From: Candidatus Amulumruptor caecigallinarius
GTDB taxonomy: Bacteria > Bacteroidota > Bacteroidia > Bacteroidales > Muribaculaceae
Assembly: GCA_023665575.1 (NCBI GenBank)
Contig: JAMPDQ010000009.1
Location: 1-58,186, forward strand
Length of the DNA: 58,186 bases
Direction of reading: 5' to 3'
Of the stretch, positions 1 through 8,400 are shown piece by piece. Each line of letters starts with the position of its first letter. Position 1 is the first letter of the stretch. The notes under the pieces were generated by a model, which saw only the letters and a program-made list of their open reading frames with translations, searched no databases and had not been told where the DNA came from. A program made the position numbers and the translations under genes.

Positions 1-168
1 TCTTTATCCTTTTGATTCAGTCATATAGCTCGCTATATTCCTTCATCTGCAAGAATAAATCTGCGCCAAATTTGCGACCCCTGCTTTAATATTTTTGGAG
101 AATTGAGTCTAAGAGTTTGTTTCTTTCTAAAGTATAAGGTTATGAATCGGAGTTTTTCAAGTTGCAAG

Positions 169-252
169 CAACCTGGAATCTTAAATATCGGGTTTAGGCA
201 GTCAGGCAGGTTAGTGAGATAACCATTGTAAATCTACAATGTAATTGTTGCT
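169..252 (+). repeat. Shared 84-bp leader element, copy A (upstream of msrAB)
   Basis: This stretch matches the reverse complement of 17036-17119. By hand count 71 of 84 positions are identical with no gap. The most conserved blocks are the first 14 nt (CAACCTGGAATCTT), TTTAGGCAGTCAGG at about 193-206, GATAACCATTGTAAA at about 218-232, and the end, TAATTGTTGCT. It ends 35 nt before the msrAB start codon and points in the same direction as that gene. In this copy CATTGTA (224-230) and TACAATG (235-241) can pair; copy B cannot form that hairpin. Function unknown: a shared regulatory leader, promoter region or dispersed repeat are all possible. The rest of 1-287 holds a short palindrome (23-38) and no convincing gene. 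Confidence 0.7.
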
Positions 253-287
253 TATAAGCCGCCTCAAACCTCAAATCTTATAATTTT

Positions 288-1388
288 ATGCGCTTCGTCA
301 GTGCGATGATATTGATTGGTAGTTACCTTGTTTCCTGCAGTTCGGCCTCAGGCGATAAGGTTGCTTCTAATGTGGATAATAACAGTGATAATATGACTAA
401 GACAATTTATTTTGCGGGCGGCTGCTTCTGGGGCACCGAGCATTTCATGAGTCAGATTAACGGTGTTGTAGACACTGAAGTGGGATATGCCAACAGTGAT
501 GTCCCCAACCCGTCATATAAGGAGGTGTGCACCGGAGAAACCGGTGCTGCAGAAACAGTGAAGGTGACATATAATCCCGACATTGTGTCAGTTCCGTTTC
601 TGACACGACTTTATCTTATGACCGTTGACCCCACATCGGTTAATAAACAGGGCAACGACCGCGGCACCCAATATCGCACCGGAATTTACTATACCTACCC
701 CCAACAGAAGAGTGAGGTGGCGGAAGTGCTCGACTCTTTACAACGCCAGCTCAATCATAAGGTGGCAATAGAATTGCTTCCGATTGAAAATTTCTATTCA
801 GCCGAAGACTATCATCAGGATTATCTCAACAATAATCCGGGCGGATATTGCCATATCAATCCGTCACTTTTTAAATTGGCGCGCGAGGCTCGCGACACTG
901 CCACGCTTTCACGTAGAAAGGCGGATATGAGCCGAGAAGAAGTATATGTGAAGCCGAGCGACAATCAGCTCAAGCGTATGCTCACCCCTTTGCAATATGC
1001 GGTGACACAGGAAAATGCCACTGAGCGCCCCTTTGATAATGAATATAATGACGAGCATCGCAAAGGTATATATGTGGATATCACCACCGGAGAGCCCCTA
1101 TTCTTGTCTGACGACAAATTTGACAGCGGTTGCGGCTGGCCCGCTTTCAGCAAGCCAATCAGCGAGGATGTGATCAGCGAGAAAGCCGATTTTTCTCATG
1201 GCATGAGAAGAGTGGAAGTGAGGAGCAAGCGTGGAGACTCTCATCTGGGTCATGTGTTTAACGACGGACCGAGCGATCGTGGCGGCCTGCGATATTGCAT
1301 CAACAGCGCATCACTGCGTTTCATTCCCGTTGAAGAGATGGAAGCTGCCGGCTACGCACGATTTATTCCGCTCGTTAATCGTCGCTGA
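288..1388 (+). CDS. msrAB: Bifunctional methionine sulfoxide reductase MsrA/MsrB, lipoprotein
   Basis: Reduces both S- and R-methionine sulfoxide in oxidised proteins. The MsrA domain comes first (about residues 38-195) with the GCFWG active site (Cys46). The MsrB domain follows (about 218-360) with SGCGWPAF and the catalytic RYCIN Cys337, the usual MsrA-MsrB fusion order. The first 17 residues form a lipoprotein signal with lipobox LVSC (Cys17), so the protein should act outside the cytoplasm, anchored to a membrane, repairing envelope proteins. Its electron donor is not encoded nearby. Its 3' end overlaps the convergent cinA-like gene by 14 nt, so no terminator fits between them. A conserved 84-bp element lies directly upstream and also precedes clpC, suggesting shared control. 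Function is very secure; envelope location is inferred from the signal peptide. Confidence 0.95.
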   Translation: MRFVSAMILIGSYLVSCSSASGDKVASNVDNNSDNMTKTIYFAGGCFWGTEHFMSQINGVVDTEVGYANSDVPNPSYKEVCTGETGAAETVKVTYNPDIVSVPFLTRLYLMTVDPTSVNKQGNDRGTQYRTGIYYTYPQQKSEVAEVLDSLQRQLNHKVAIELLPIENFYSAEDYHQDYLNNNPGGYCHINPSLFKLAREARDTATLSRRKADMSREEVYVKPSDNQLKRMLTPLQYAVTQENATERPFDNEYNDEHRKGIYVDITTGEPLFLSDDKFDSGCGWPAFSKPISEDVISEKADFSHGMRRVEVRSKRGDSHLGHVFNDGPSDRGGLRYCINSASLRFIPVEEMEAAGYARFIPLVNRR

Positions 1389-2142
1389 TGTCTTCCTGCT
1401 CCTTGTAGGTGTTGCGCAGAAGCTTTATGAGCATCACCATCACATGGTTGCTTGCACTCTCTATCACGCTGTTGCGGTTGCCCTCGAAATGAATCAGCTC
1501 TGTCACGGATTTGTCGCAATATCTGGCGCACATCCACACTGTGCCGACAGGCTTGAATTTTGTGCCTCCGTCAGGTCCGGCTATGCCCGATGTGGCCACT
1601 GAGCAGTCTGACTTCATCAATTTGCCGACACCTTCCGCCATCTGCTTTACAACCTCCTTGCTCACAGCTCCATATTTGCTGATATCACTGCGTTTCACAC
1701 CCAACACATTCGCCTTGACATCATTGCTATAGCTCACCACGCTCCCTAAAAAATATGACGATGAACCGGGATTCAGCGTGATTTTGTGTGCAATGTTGCC
1801 TCCTGTGCAGCTTTCCGCACACGACACTGTCAGCTCGCGCTCCGCAAGAAGCTCGCCCAGCACCTGGCCAATACTTTTGTTTTCGCCAGTCACCATCTCT
1901 TCCGAGAATAGATTCTGCAGATTCTGATGATATTTATTCATCTTGAATCTCAGAAGTTCAACTCCGGTGTTTATGCCTGTCAGGGTGATGTTGGTGACAA
2001 GATTATCGGTGCTGATTGAAATCTTTACATAGTCCGGAAGCCGCGCCTCGAAGTGACGCATTATATTTTTCAATTCATCCTTTGTATAGCCGTATATAAC
2101 GAGGTGGCGGGATTCTTTGGGTGTGTCGCGTTTGTCTGTCAC
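1375..2142 (-). CDS. CinA-family nicotinamide-nucleotide amidohydrolase lacking the N-terminal MoCF domain
   Basis: The C-terminal part (about residues 95-245) is the CinA/PncC amidohydrolase domain, with SCAESCTGG near residue 107 and [12 protein letters not shown] further on. PncC-type enzymes deamidate nicotinamide mononucleotide to nicotinate mononucleotide for NAD recycling. The first ~90 residues resemble the small middle domain of full-length CinA. The ~160-residue N-terminal MoaB/MogA-like (MoCF) domain of CinA is absent, and only 74 bp separate this gene from tsaD, so it cannot lie just upstream in another frame. At 255 residues it is much shorter than full-length CinA (~415) but longer than stand-alone PncC (~165). 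It is probably co-transcribed with tsaD. The amidohydrolase assignment is firm; whether the protein is a reduced CinA or a natural variant is open. Confidence 0.85.
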   Translation of the reverse strand: MTDKRDTPKESRHLVIYGYTKDELKNIMRHFEARLPDYVKISISTDNLVTNITLTGINTGVELLRFKMNKYHQNLQNLFSEEMVTGENKSIGQVLGELLAERELTVSCAESCTGGNIAHKITLNPGSSSYFLGSVVSYSNDVKANVLGVKRSDISKYGAVSKEVVKQMAEGVGKLMKSDCSVATSGIAGPDGGTKFKPVGTVWMCARYCDKSVTELIHFEGNRNSVIESASNHVMVMLIKLLRNTYKEQEDISDD

Positions 2143-2188
2143 TGGTTTAATATCTCTTTAAGATTATATAATCTGCTTTAATCTCATC

Positions 2189-2225
2189 CACTCATCCACT
2201 CATATCACTCATCCACTCATATCAC
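2189..2225. repeat. Two-copy 17-bp tandem repeat over the tsaD stop codon
   Basis: The unit CACTCATCCACTCATAT occurs at 2189-2205 and again at 2206-2222, followed by CAC. The second unit contains the tsaD stop codon (2217-2219 on the minus strand). The repeat therefore duplicates the end of tsaD into the gap before cinA. On the transcript it is rich in AUGA/UGAG. No function can be assigned. Confidence 0.8.
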
Positions 2226-3233
2226 AACCCTTGAATAGGGCGGAAGTGAAAGATCGCTTAAATCTTTGTTCAGATATTTATAATATCCGGCCATTGCCAC
2301 CATCGCCGCATTATCTGTGGTGAATTTGCGTTTCGGGAGCCATGGTTTCACTCCGAGACTGATACAGAGCTGTTCCAATCTTGCTCTCACTCCCGAATTG
2401 GCTGAAACTCCTCCTCCGGCCGCCACATGCTTCACACCCGTTTCTGCTATCGCAAGTTTCAGCTTATCCATAAGCATCTCTATGATTGTGTGCTGAAGCG
2501 ATGCGCATAAGTCGTGGATGTTTTCTTTTATGAAATCAGGGTTTTCTTTCATTCGGTCGCGGAGTGTGTATAGAAATGATGTCTTCAATCCGCTGAATGA
2601 ATAGTCGAGCGCAGGCACATGTGATTTTGCAAAATGGAAGCTTTTGGGATTGCCGTTGGCTGCAAGCCTGTCGATATGGGGTCCGCCGGGATAGGGGAGT
2701 CCCATCACTTTCGCACACTTGTCGAAGGCTTCTCCGGCGGCGTCATCGATTGTCTTGCCCAGAATCTCCATCTCAAAAGGAGATTTGGCCAAAACTATCT
2801 GCGAGTTGCCTCCGGAAACAAGCAAACACAAAAACGGAAATTCCGGAACCTCATCCTCCTCGCTCTCTTTTATGAAATGTGACAGCACATGTCCGTGAAG
2901 ATGATTCACATCAACCAATGGCTTGTTGAGCCCTATGGCCAAACCTTTGGCAAACGATGTGCCCACATGCAGTGAGCCGGGTAGTCCCGGACCGCGTGTG
3001 TAGGCTATTGCGGTAAGCTCCGATTTGTCGATTCCCGACATGCGAATTGCTTCCGAAACCACCGGCACGATATTTTGCTGATGCGCGCGCGATGCAAGCT
3101 CCGGCACAACGCCGCCATAGGCCTCATGCACCTTCTGGCTCGCTATGACATTGCTTTTCAATATGCCGTTGCTGATCACAGCCGCTGATGTGTCGTCGCA
3201 CGATGATTCAATCCCAAGTATGTTCACACTCAT
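2217..3233 (-). CDS. tsaD: tRNA N6-adenosine threonylcarbamoyltransferase TsaD
   Basis: Transfers the threonylcarbamoyl group from threonylcarbamoyl-AMP to A37 of ANN-decoding tRNAs (t6A synthesis), acting in the cytoplasm with TsaB and TsaE. The protein starts with the family signature LGIESSCDDTSAA. It carries the iron-binding histidines in NHLHGH (His111 and His115), the SGGNSQ phosphate loop and the C-terminal AAGGGVSAN block. Its 338 residues are the normal length for Kae1/Gcp. It has its own well-formed promoter at 3272-3302 and probably leads a transcript continuing into the cinA-like gene 74 bp downstream. No odd features inside the gene. Confidence 0.97.
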   Translation of the reverse strand: MSVNILGIESSCDDTSAAVISNGILKSNVIASQKVHEAYGGVVPELASRAHQQNIVPVVSEAIRMSGIDKSELTAIAYTRGPGLPGSLHVGTSFAKGLAIGLNKPLVDVNHLHGHVLSHFIKESEEDEVPEFPFLCLLVSGGNSQIVLAKSPFEMEILGKTIDDAAGEAFDKCAKVMGLPYPGGPHIDRLAANGNPKSFHFAKSHVPALDYSFSGLKTSFLYTLRDRMKENPDFIKENIHDLCASLQHTIIEMLMDKLKLAIAETGVKHVAAGGGVSANSGVRARLEQLCISLGVKPWLPKRKFTTDNAAMVAMAGYYKYLNKDLSDLSLPPYSRVVI

Positions 3234-3271
3234 ATGCTTTTGTCAAAGGAGGTGGTTGTCCCCCCTTTCCG

Positions 3272-3302
3272 CAAAAATAACAAATTAATTTAGGTTTCGC
3301 AA
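3272..3302 (-). promoter_or_regulatory. Bacteroidota-type promoter for tsaD
   Basis: Read on the minus strand this is TTGC (3302-3299), a 19-nt spacer, then TATTTTTG (3279-3272), matching the Bacteroidota -33/-7 pattern. Transcription should start near 3265, about 32 nt before the ATG. The -33 box sits in a CTTGCGAAA context that recurs before the DUF1015 gene at 46582. Confidence 0.65.
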
Positions 3303-3344
3303 GTTTTTGCATTCAGCCCTGTCTGTTGCCCGTCCGGCCAATCA

Positions 3345-5303
3345 TTATGACGTTGATGTCGACATGGGTGAGATCCGCTGTTTGGGGGCGGTGGAGAGTA
3401 TCAGCGGCACCGATTCGAGGGCGACACTGCTCGTGTCGAGTCCGTAGGCATCCTGCACCGACAGCGACATCCAGCGGAGTCTGTCGTGGGCCTTCAGCAG
3501 AAACCGCTCATGGCTGCGGCATGTGCTCGAGGCCGAGAAGAGCCTGCGTAGGATTATGAAGCGGAAGTCGCCCGATATGCCGTGTGCCTTCAGCGACGGA
3601 TAGTTGCTCGTGAGCCCAATCTCTCCCCTCTTCACAAGATCCTCCACCACCTGGCGGAAATAGACATTGATCTGCGGATTGACATGGTAGCCGATATGGA
3701 AGGTCACGGCAAACATGCGGCCGGGCAGAAGTGTCTCCACCTCATATTCGAGCGTGTCGGGGGCATCGGAATATTCTATGTGGAGCAGCCAGTAGTGGTC
3801 GGCCCGCTTCGGCTGCTTGTTGACTATCGAATAGAGCAGCTTGGATTCAATTTTGTCGCTGGTCGGCGCACCGGTGAGATACACTATGTTTGACGAATAC
3901 AGCGGTATCTCCTTGTCCTGGGATATGTCGCGTATCAGGTCGATCTTGTCTTTCATCGGGAAGTATTCCACATATTTCGAGCGGAGAATGCAGGAGCGGT
4001 ACCATATTATCATCACGGCTCCGACGATAATCGCCACAAAGAGGCTGTACCAGCCGCCGTGAGCGAATTTTGTGAGGTTGGCCACGAAGAAGAGTCCCTC
4101 AAGCAGCAGAAAGAAGCCGGTCACGGCAAAGCACACCGGTTTGCCGAGTCCTTTCATGTGGAGCCAGAAGGCGAGCAGCACGGTTGTCATCAGCATGGTG
4201 ATGGTGATTGAAAGGCCGTAGGCCGCTTCAAGGTGGGAGGAATCTCTGAATATAAAGAGCGTGGCGATGCAACCTCCCAACAAACACCAGTTTACCGATG
4301 GAATATATATCTGGCCTCTTTCTATTGTGGGATATTTTATTTTCAAATTTGGCCAGAAATTCAGCGTGATTGCCTGGGAGAAGATGGTGAAAGCTCCGCT
4401 TAGAAGTGCCTGACTGGCAATTATCGCAGCGAGTGTCGACATAAGGGTCATCGCTCCCACCAGTCCGTCGGGCACAATGGCATAAAATGGATTTATGCCT
4501 GCGTAATGTTGTGCCTTAATAAGATATGCCCCCTGCCCCAGATAATTCAATATAAGCATGGATTTTACAAACACCCAACCATATGTGATGTTTTTTCGCC
4601 CGCAATGTCCGAGATCTGAATAGAGGGCTTCAGCTCCCGTGACGCATAGAAAGACTGCCCCGATTATCAGAAACCATTCCGGTGAGCTGACAAGCAGCTT
4701 GATGGCATACCAGGGATTGAACGCATAAAGCACGTGCGGACACTTCACAAGCGAAATCGTCCCGAGTGTGCCGAGGGTGAGAAACCAGAAGAGCATCAAA
4801 GGTCCGAAGAGTTTGCCAATCTTGCCGGTGCCCATCTGCTGCATCAGGAATATCAGCAGTATTATGAAGATTACGATTGGCAGCACAGGTATGTGGGGCG
4901 CGACCAGCGAGAGTCCCTCCACCGCCGACGACACGGTGATGGCCGGCGTAAGCATGCCATCGGCGATCAGCGCGGCGGCGCCGAGAGCCCCCACGATGTA
5001 GAGCCATTTGCGCGAATGGTTGCGCAGTAGGGAATAGAGGGCGAGGATGCCTCCCTCACCCTTGTTGTCGGCGCGCATCGCAATCATCACATATTTCACA
5101 GTGGTCTGTATGGTGAGTGTCCATATCACACACGATATCGCCCCGAGCACATAGTCGGTGTCATAATCGGACTTCACACTCATTATGGCCTTCATTACAT
5201 AGAGAGGGGAGGTGCCGATGTCGCCAAACACGATCCCTATAGCCACAAGTATTCCTGATGCCGACAGCACATGTTTTATGCTGCCCCTGTTTTCTGAAGT
5301 CAT
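3345..5303 (-). CDS. kup: Kup-family low-affinity potassium uptake transporter
   Basis: Inner-membrane K+/H+ symporter of the KUP/HAK/KT family. The family motif FGDIGTSPLY lies at about residues 26-35 in the first membrane segment, followed by about a dozen hydrophobic segments up to residue ~440. A hydrophilic cytoplasmic C-terminal domain of about 200 residues follows. Length (652) is typical. The start at 5303 is the ATG giving MTSENRGSI directly before the first helix. The gene stands alone: tsaD has its own promoter downstream, and the region upstream holds a palindromic element (5364-5421) and the terminator of the preceding gene. I see no kdp genes or c-di-AMP riboswitch, so how it is regulated is not visible. 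Confidence 0.95.
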   Translation of the reverse strand: MTSENRGSIKHVLSASGILVAIGIVFGDIGTSPLYVMKAIMSVKSDYDTDYVLGAISCVIWTLTIQTTVKYVMIAMRADNKGEGGILALYSLLRNHSRKWLYIVGALGAAALIADGMLTPAITVSSAVEGLSLVAPHIPVLPIVIFIILLIFLMQQMGTGKIGKLFGPLMLFWFLTLGTLGTISLVKCPHVLYAFNPWYAIKLLVSSPEWFLIIGAVFLCVTGAEALYSDLGHCGRKNITYGWVFVKSMLILNYLGQGAYLIKAQHYAGINPFYAIVPDGLVGAMTLMSTLAAIIASQALLSGAFTIFSQAITLNFWPNLKIKYPTIERGQIYIPSVNWCLLGGCIATLFIFRDSSHLEAAYGLSITITMLMTTVLLAFWLHMKGLGKPVCFAVTGFFLLLEGLFFVANLTKFAHGGWYSLFVAIIVGAVMIIWYRSCILRSKYVEYFPMKDKIDLIRDISQDKEIPLYSSNIVYLTGAPTSDKIESKLLYSIVNKQPKRADHYWLLHIEYSDAPDTLEYEVETLLPGRMFAVTFHIGYHVNPQINVYFRQVVEDLVKRGEIGLTSNYPSLKAHGISGDFRFIILRRLFSASSTCRSHERFLLKAHDRLRWMSLSVQDAYGLDTSSVALESVPLILSTAPKQRISPMSTSTS

Positions 5304-5363
5304 GATATCGTTATAGCGGTTCTTTCTATGGTAACATCTTCGTGTCTGTAATGGTTCAGAGTC

Positions 5364-5421
5364 TGTTTCATCATAAAATCAACATTAGTGGAGGCTTGTT
5401 TTTTGGAATTTTTTATGAAAC
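5364..5421 (-). repeat. Dispersed palindromic element, copy 1 (upstream of kup)
   Basis: Bounded by TGTTTCAT on the left and ATGAAAC on the right, this 58-bp inverted-repeat element matches a 53-bp copy at 30892-30944. Shared features are the GTTTCATAA / TTTTTTATGAAAC ends and an internal ATCAACATT followed by a GG-rich block. Relative to the downstream gene (kup here, the B12 operon there) both copies have the same orientation, and the match continues a few bases beyond the ends (GAAACAGAC). It could be a mobile palindromic repeat (MITE/REP-like) or a shared leader hairpin. Confidence 0.55.
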
Positions 5422-5428
5422 GCGGCCT

Positions 5429-5465
5429 AAAAAAAGTCTGCGGGCCGGTCAACTGCCCGCAGACT
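5429..5465 (-). terminator. Intrinsic terminator of the 1461-residue secreted protein gene
   Basis: A perfect 11-bp GC-rich stem (AGTCTGCGGGC at 5435-5445 with GCCCGCAGACT at 5455-5465) is followed on the minus strand by seven T residues (5435-5429). It lies 28 nt past the stop codon at 5494. Confidence 0.9.
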
Positions 5466-5493
5466 CACTGCATTTATAAAATTTTCGGATTTC

Positions 5494-8400
5494 TTAACGT
5501 ATCACCTTCATCACGCGCATTGAGCCATCGGCCATATACACATTTATGATGCTGATTCCCGGTTCGAGTTGCACATCCGCGCGCTGACCCGACACCGCTG
5601 CATGACATGGGAGCCGTTTGCCGTCGATTGAATACACTCTTACATCCTTGATGATGCCGGGGGTGACAATCAGGGCATTGCCTGATTCGTCTACAAGAAG
5701 TTCGCATGTGTTTTTATCATTGGACACTGTCTCGACTCCGGTTTCAACATCATCTCTATATTCCACATTGTAGTCGGGAGTCGGGGCTACTGTAATGCCA
5801 TATATGCCATTGTTGTTGCCCAAGGCTAAAATTTTCCCGATTTCAATCTCCATTGCTGAAGTTTTCTTTTTGGGAACAAAATATATAGCCTTTTTGTCGC
5901 CATATCCGCCAACCTCTGCGCCAAGCACTCTCCAGTCAGTCACTTCAGTGTGAGCCACAGTGGAACTCTTGGCACGCCGGGGACTCTCGGCAAACAGTGT
6001 TCCAAGAGTGTCGGATGATGTTTCCTCCGGCCCATAGAGACGAACTTTCATCCATTCGCCTGCAGTGACATCGGCAACTTCTACGCTATTATCCATAATG
6101 ATGCCAATCTTTTCCTTTTCTGAAACCTCGCGTCCCAGTTCGATACGGAACACCTGTCCGGCACCCACATTGGCTGCATTGCCCAATTCAAAAGCGGTGT
6201 TGAGATCGTCATCAATCATAAAGTCAATGTTCTGCAGCACATTTGCAGCTTCCACCACTCCGGCTTTGAGCGGAATCGCCGTGGCATCCTTGTAAATCAG
6301 ATCATGACGGTCGCCTACTGCCCAGTTCTCGTTTACATTCTCGGGGTCAACCTCCTCCACGAATGCACCATATATACGCACTTCGTTGAGCTGGATATTC
6401 GCCACACCGCAGTTCCACAATGAGAATTCATTAAATTCATGTTCTCCGGCGGGCACAAGTATGCTGTAGCGCTTCTTTGTCACGGGTTTGTTTCCAATCA
6501 GCTCAACACCCACTGACGCATTCTCATCAATGAGATACCGGTATGTATCCTTGCCATCATCGCAATATGTTCTTATCTGAAGGAAATTAAGCGCATTGAT
6601 GCCTGCGAATGATTCTGTCTCTTCTATTATGAAGCCAATTCGCAGAGGCTTGGTGGTAAACTTGTTTTCGGTTGTGCCGAAGCATTTGCCCTTGGCATGT
6701 TTCACACCAATCAGGATGTTGTTTTGTGCAAGTTCAATCCCTTTCTGAGCCTTTGCGTAGGTGGAAAGCTTGCCGTCAAGAATGGAATCGGGAGCCTGCA
6801 ACACTTTGTCTATTGCAATGAGCTGGCCGGTTGTCACATCATGCGTGTTGAGTGTAACCTGATATTCTTTGGCTTTCCCCTTTTCATTCTGTAATATAAT
6901 TCCGTTTCCGATGATGTTTCTTATTTCTTCCGCATCAGATTCCAGTATGTTTACATCTCTATTGTGGCTGACCACATATGTGACAGTCTCAATGCAATTG
7001 GCATGGTCGTTGCCTCCCTCTTTATCAGCCGGCACCTTATATGTCAATACATACTCACCATCTCTCAATACGGAATTATTTTCATCGTCAGAATCGGTCA
7101 GTGTGCCGTCTTCAGCCAGAATTGCTTTGGAACCTTCGGGAGCACTGATAAGCTTCCACTCAAGTTCTTTGGCAACTTCCTCATTCCAAACGGGCTTGTA
7201 TTCTGATATTTTCTCATATCTGGATGTGGAGATGGAATTGCCTTCATCTCCTGCCTTGTAATATTTTATCAGTTTCTTGTCAAGAATAATCTTTGAAGGA
7301 ATTCCAAGCTCACATTTATGGGGAACTTCCACCGGAGGGGTAATCGATGCGTAATAGACATTGGTTCCTCCGAGATTCACAAGACCATCGTTGATGTCGA
7401 GTCGAACTCCCGAGAAGTCGCAGGGAGCAATCATCGACACAATCTGCTCTCCGGTTTTGGCCACGTCAAGCTGTAGCACTGTTGCACTCAGCACAATCTT
7501 CTTCGAGTCCCAGCCTATTTTTGTTATGTTGCCGTCTTCATCGCGAACCACATTATTACGTGTGAAGAATGTGATGGTGTTTCCGGTGCCCAAGCCAAGG
7601 TTAAGCACTTTGGTGCCTTTAATTTTGAAGTTGACGCGCGAGCCTTTCGGGAAGAGCTGCCTGTCATCGCCCGGGGCGTCTTTTCCCTTGGCGTCAAGTT
7701 TTACCTCTGCCCAGCCCATGCCGAGAGTGAACAGACTTCCGAGATTTGTAAGATTCTCTGAATCTTTCTCGTCGCCGATAAATGCACTTTTCACATTGTC
7801 GCCATCATGCACCTCTTTGCCCGAAGGATGTGCCACTGTCTGATATGACAGCACATAAAGCTCGTAATCCTTTCCGGCAGTCTTCATCTTTTCGTTGTAA
7901 GCCTTGCGGCCGTTTGAGCCGAGGGTTACCTCTCCCTGCTCTTTTCCCACAAACGCATAGTTGATCTTCAGTCCGTTGCCTACCTCCAGTTTCAGTCCGC
8001 CGGCTGTGTAGAGACAAACCTCATCAAATACGACGGGCGATTTGGCCTTGAGGTCGTATGAACCGCGGCCGGAATCGATGGTGATAAGCGAAAGGTCAAG
8101 TCCCGTGCCGTTTTCTCCGGCCACGGGAACAACTGTCAGGAGCTCGCCGTCGCGATAGAATCCGATGGACAGCATCTCGATCAGTGAGAGTGAGAGCACG
8201 CTTGTGCCGCTGCCTGACGATAGGTTGAAGCCGGCCTCGGTGCCGCGCGCGTAATAGTGCTTCTCATCGCGCACCGACACGAGGGGGGCGGCGGCGAGTT
8301 TCACATTTGCCACGCTGACGAATTCGGCTGCCTCATTAAGGTCGTCGCCCATCATCTTGTCGAAGTGGTCCTGCACATTCACCACCGAAGCCAGGGATCC

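Noticed and set aside
1-100. Possible fragment of a gene or repeat at the left edge (palindrome ATATAGC-TC-GCTATAT at 23-38)
   Set aside because: Only a short open stretch is present in any frame and nothing recognisable; without the sequence further left it cannot be called.
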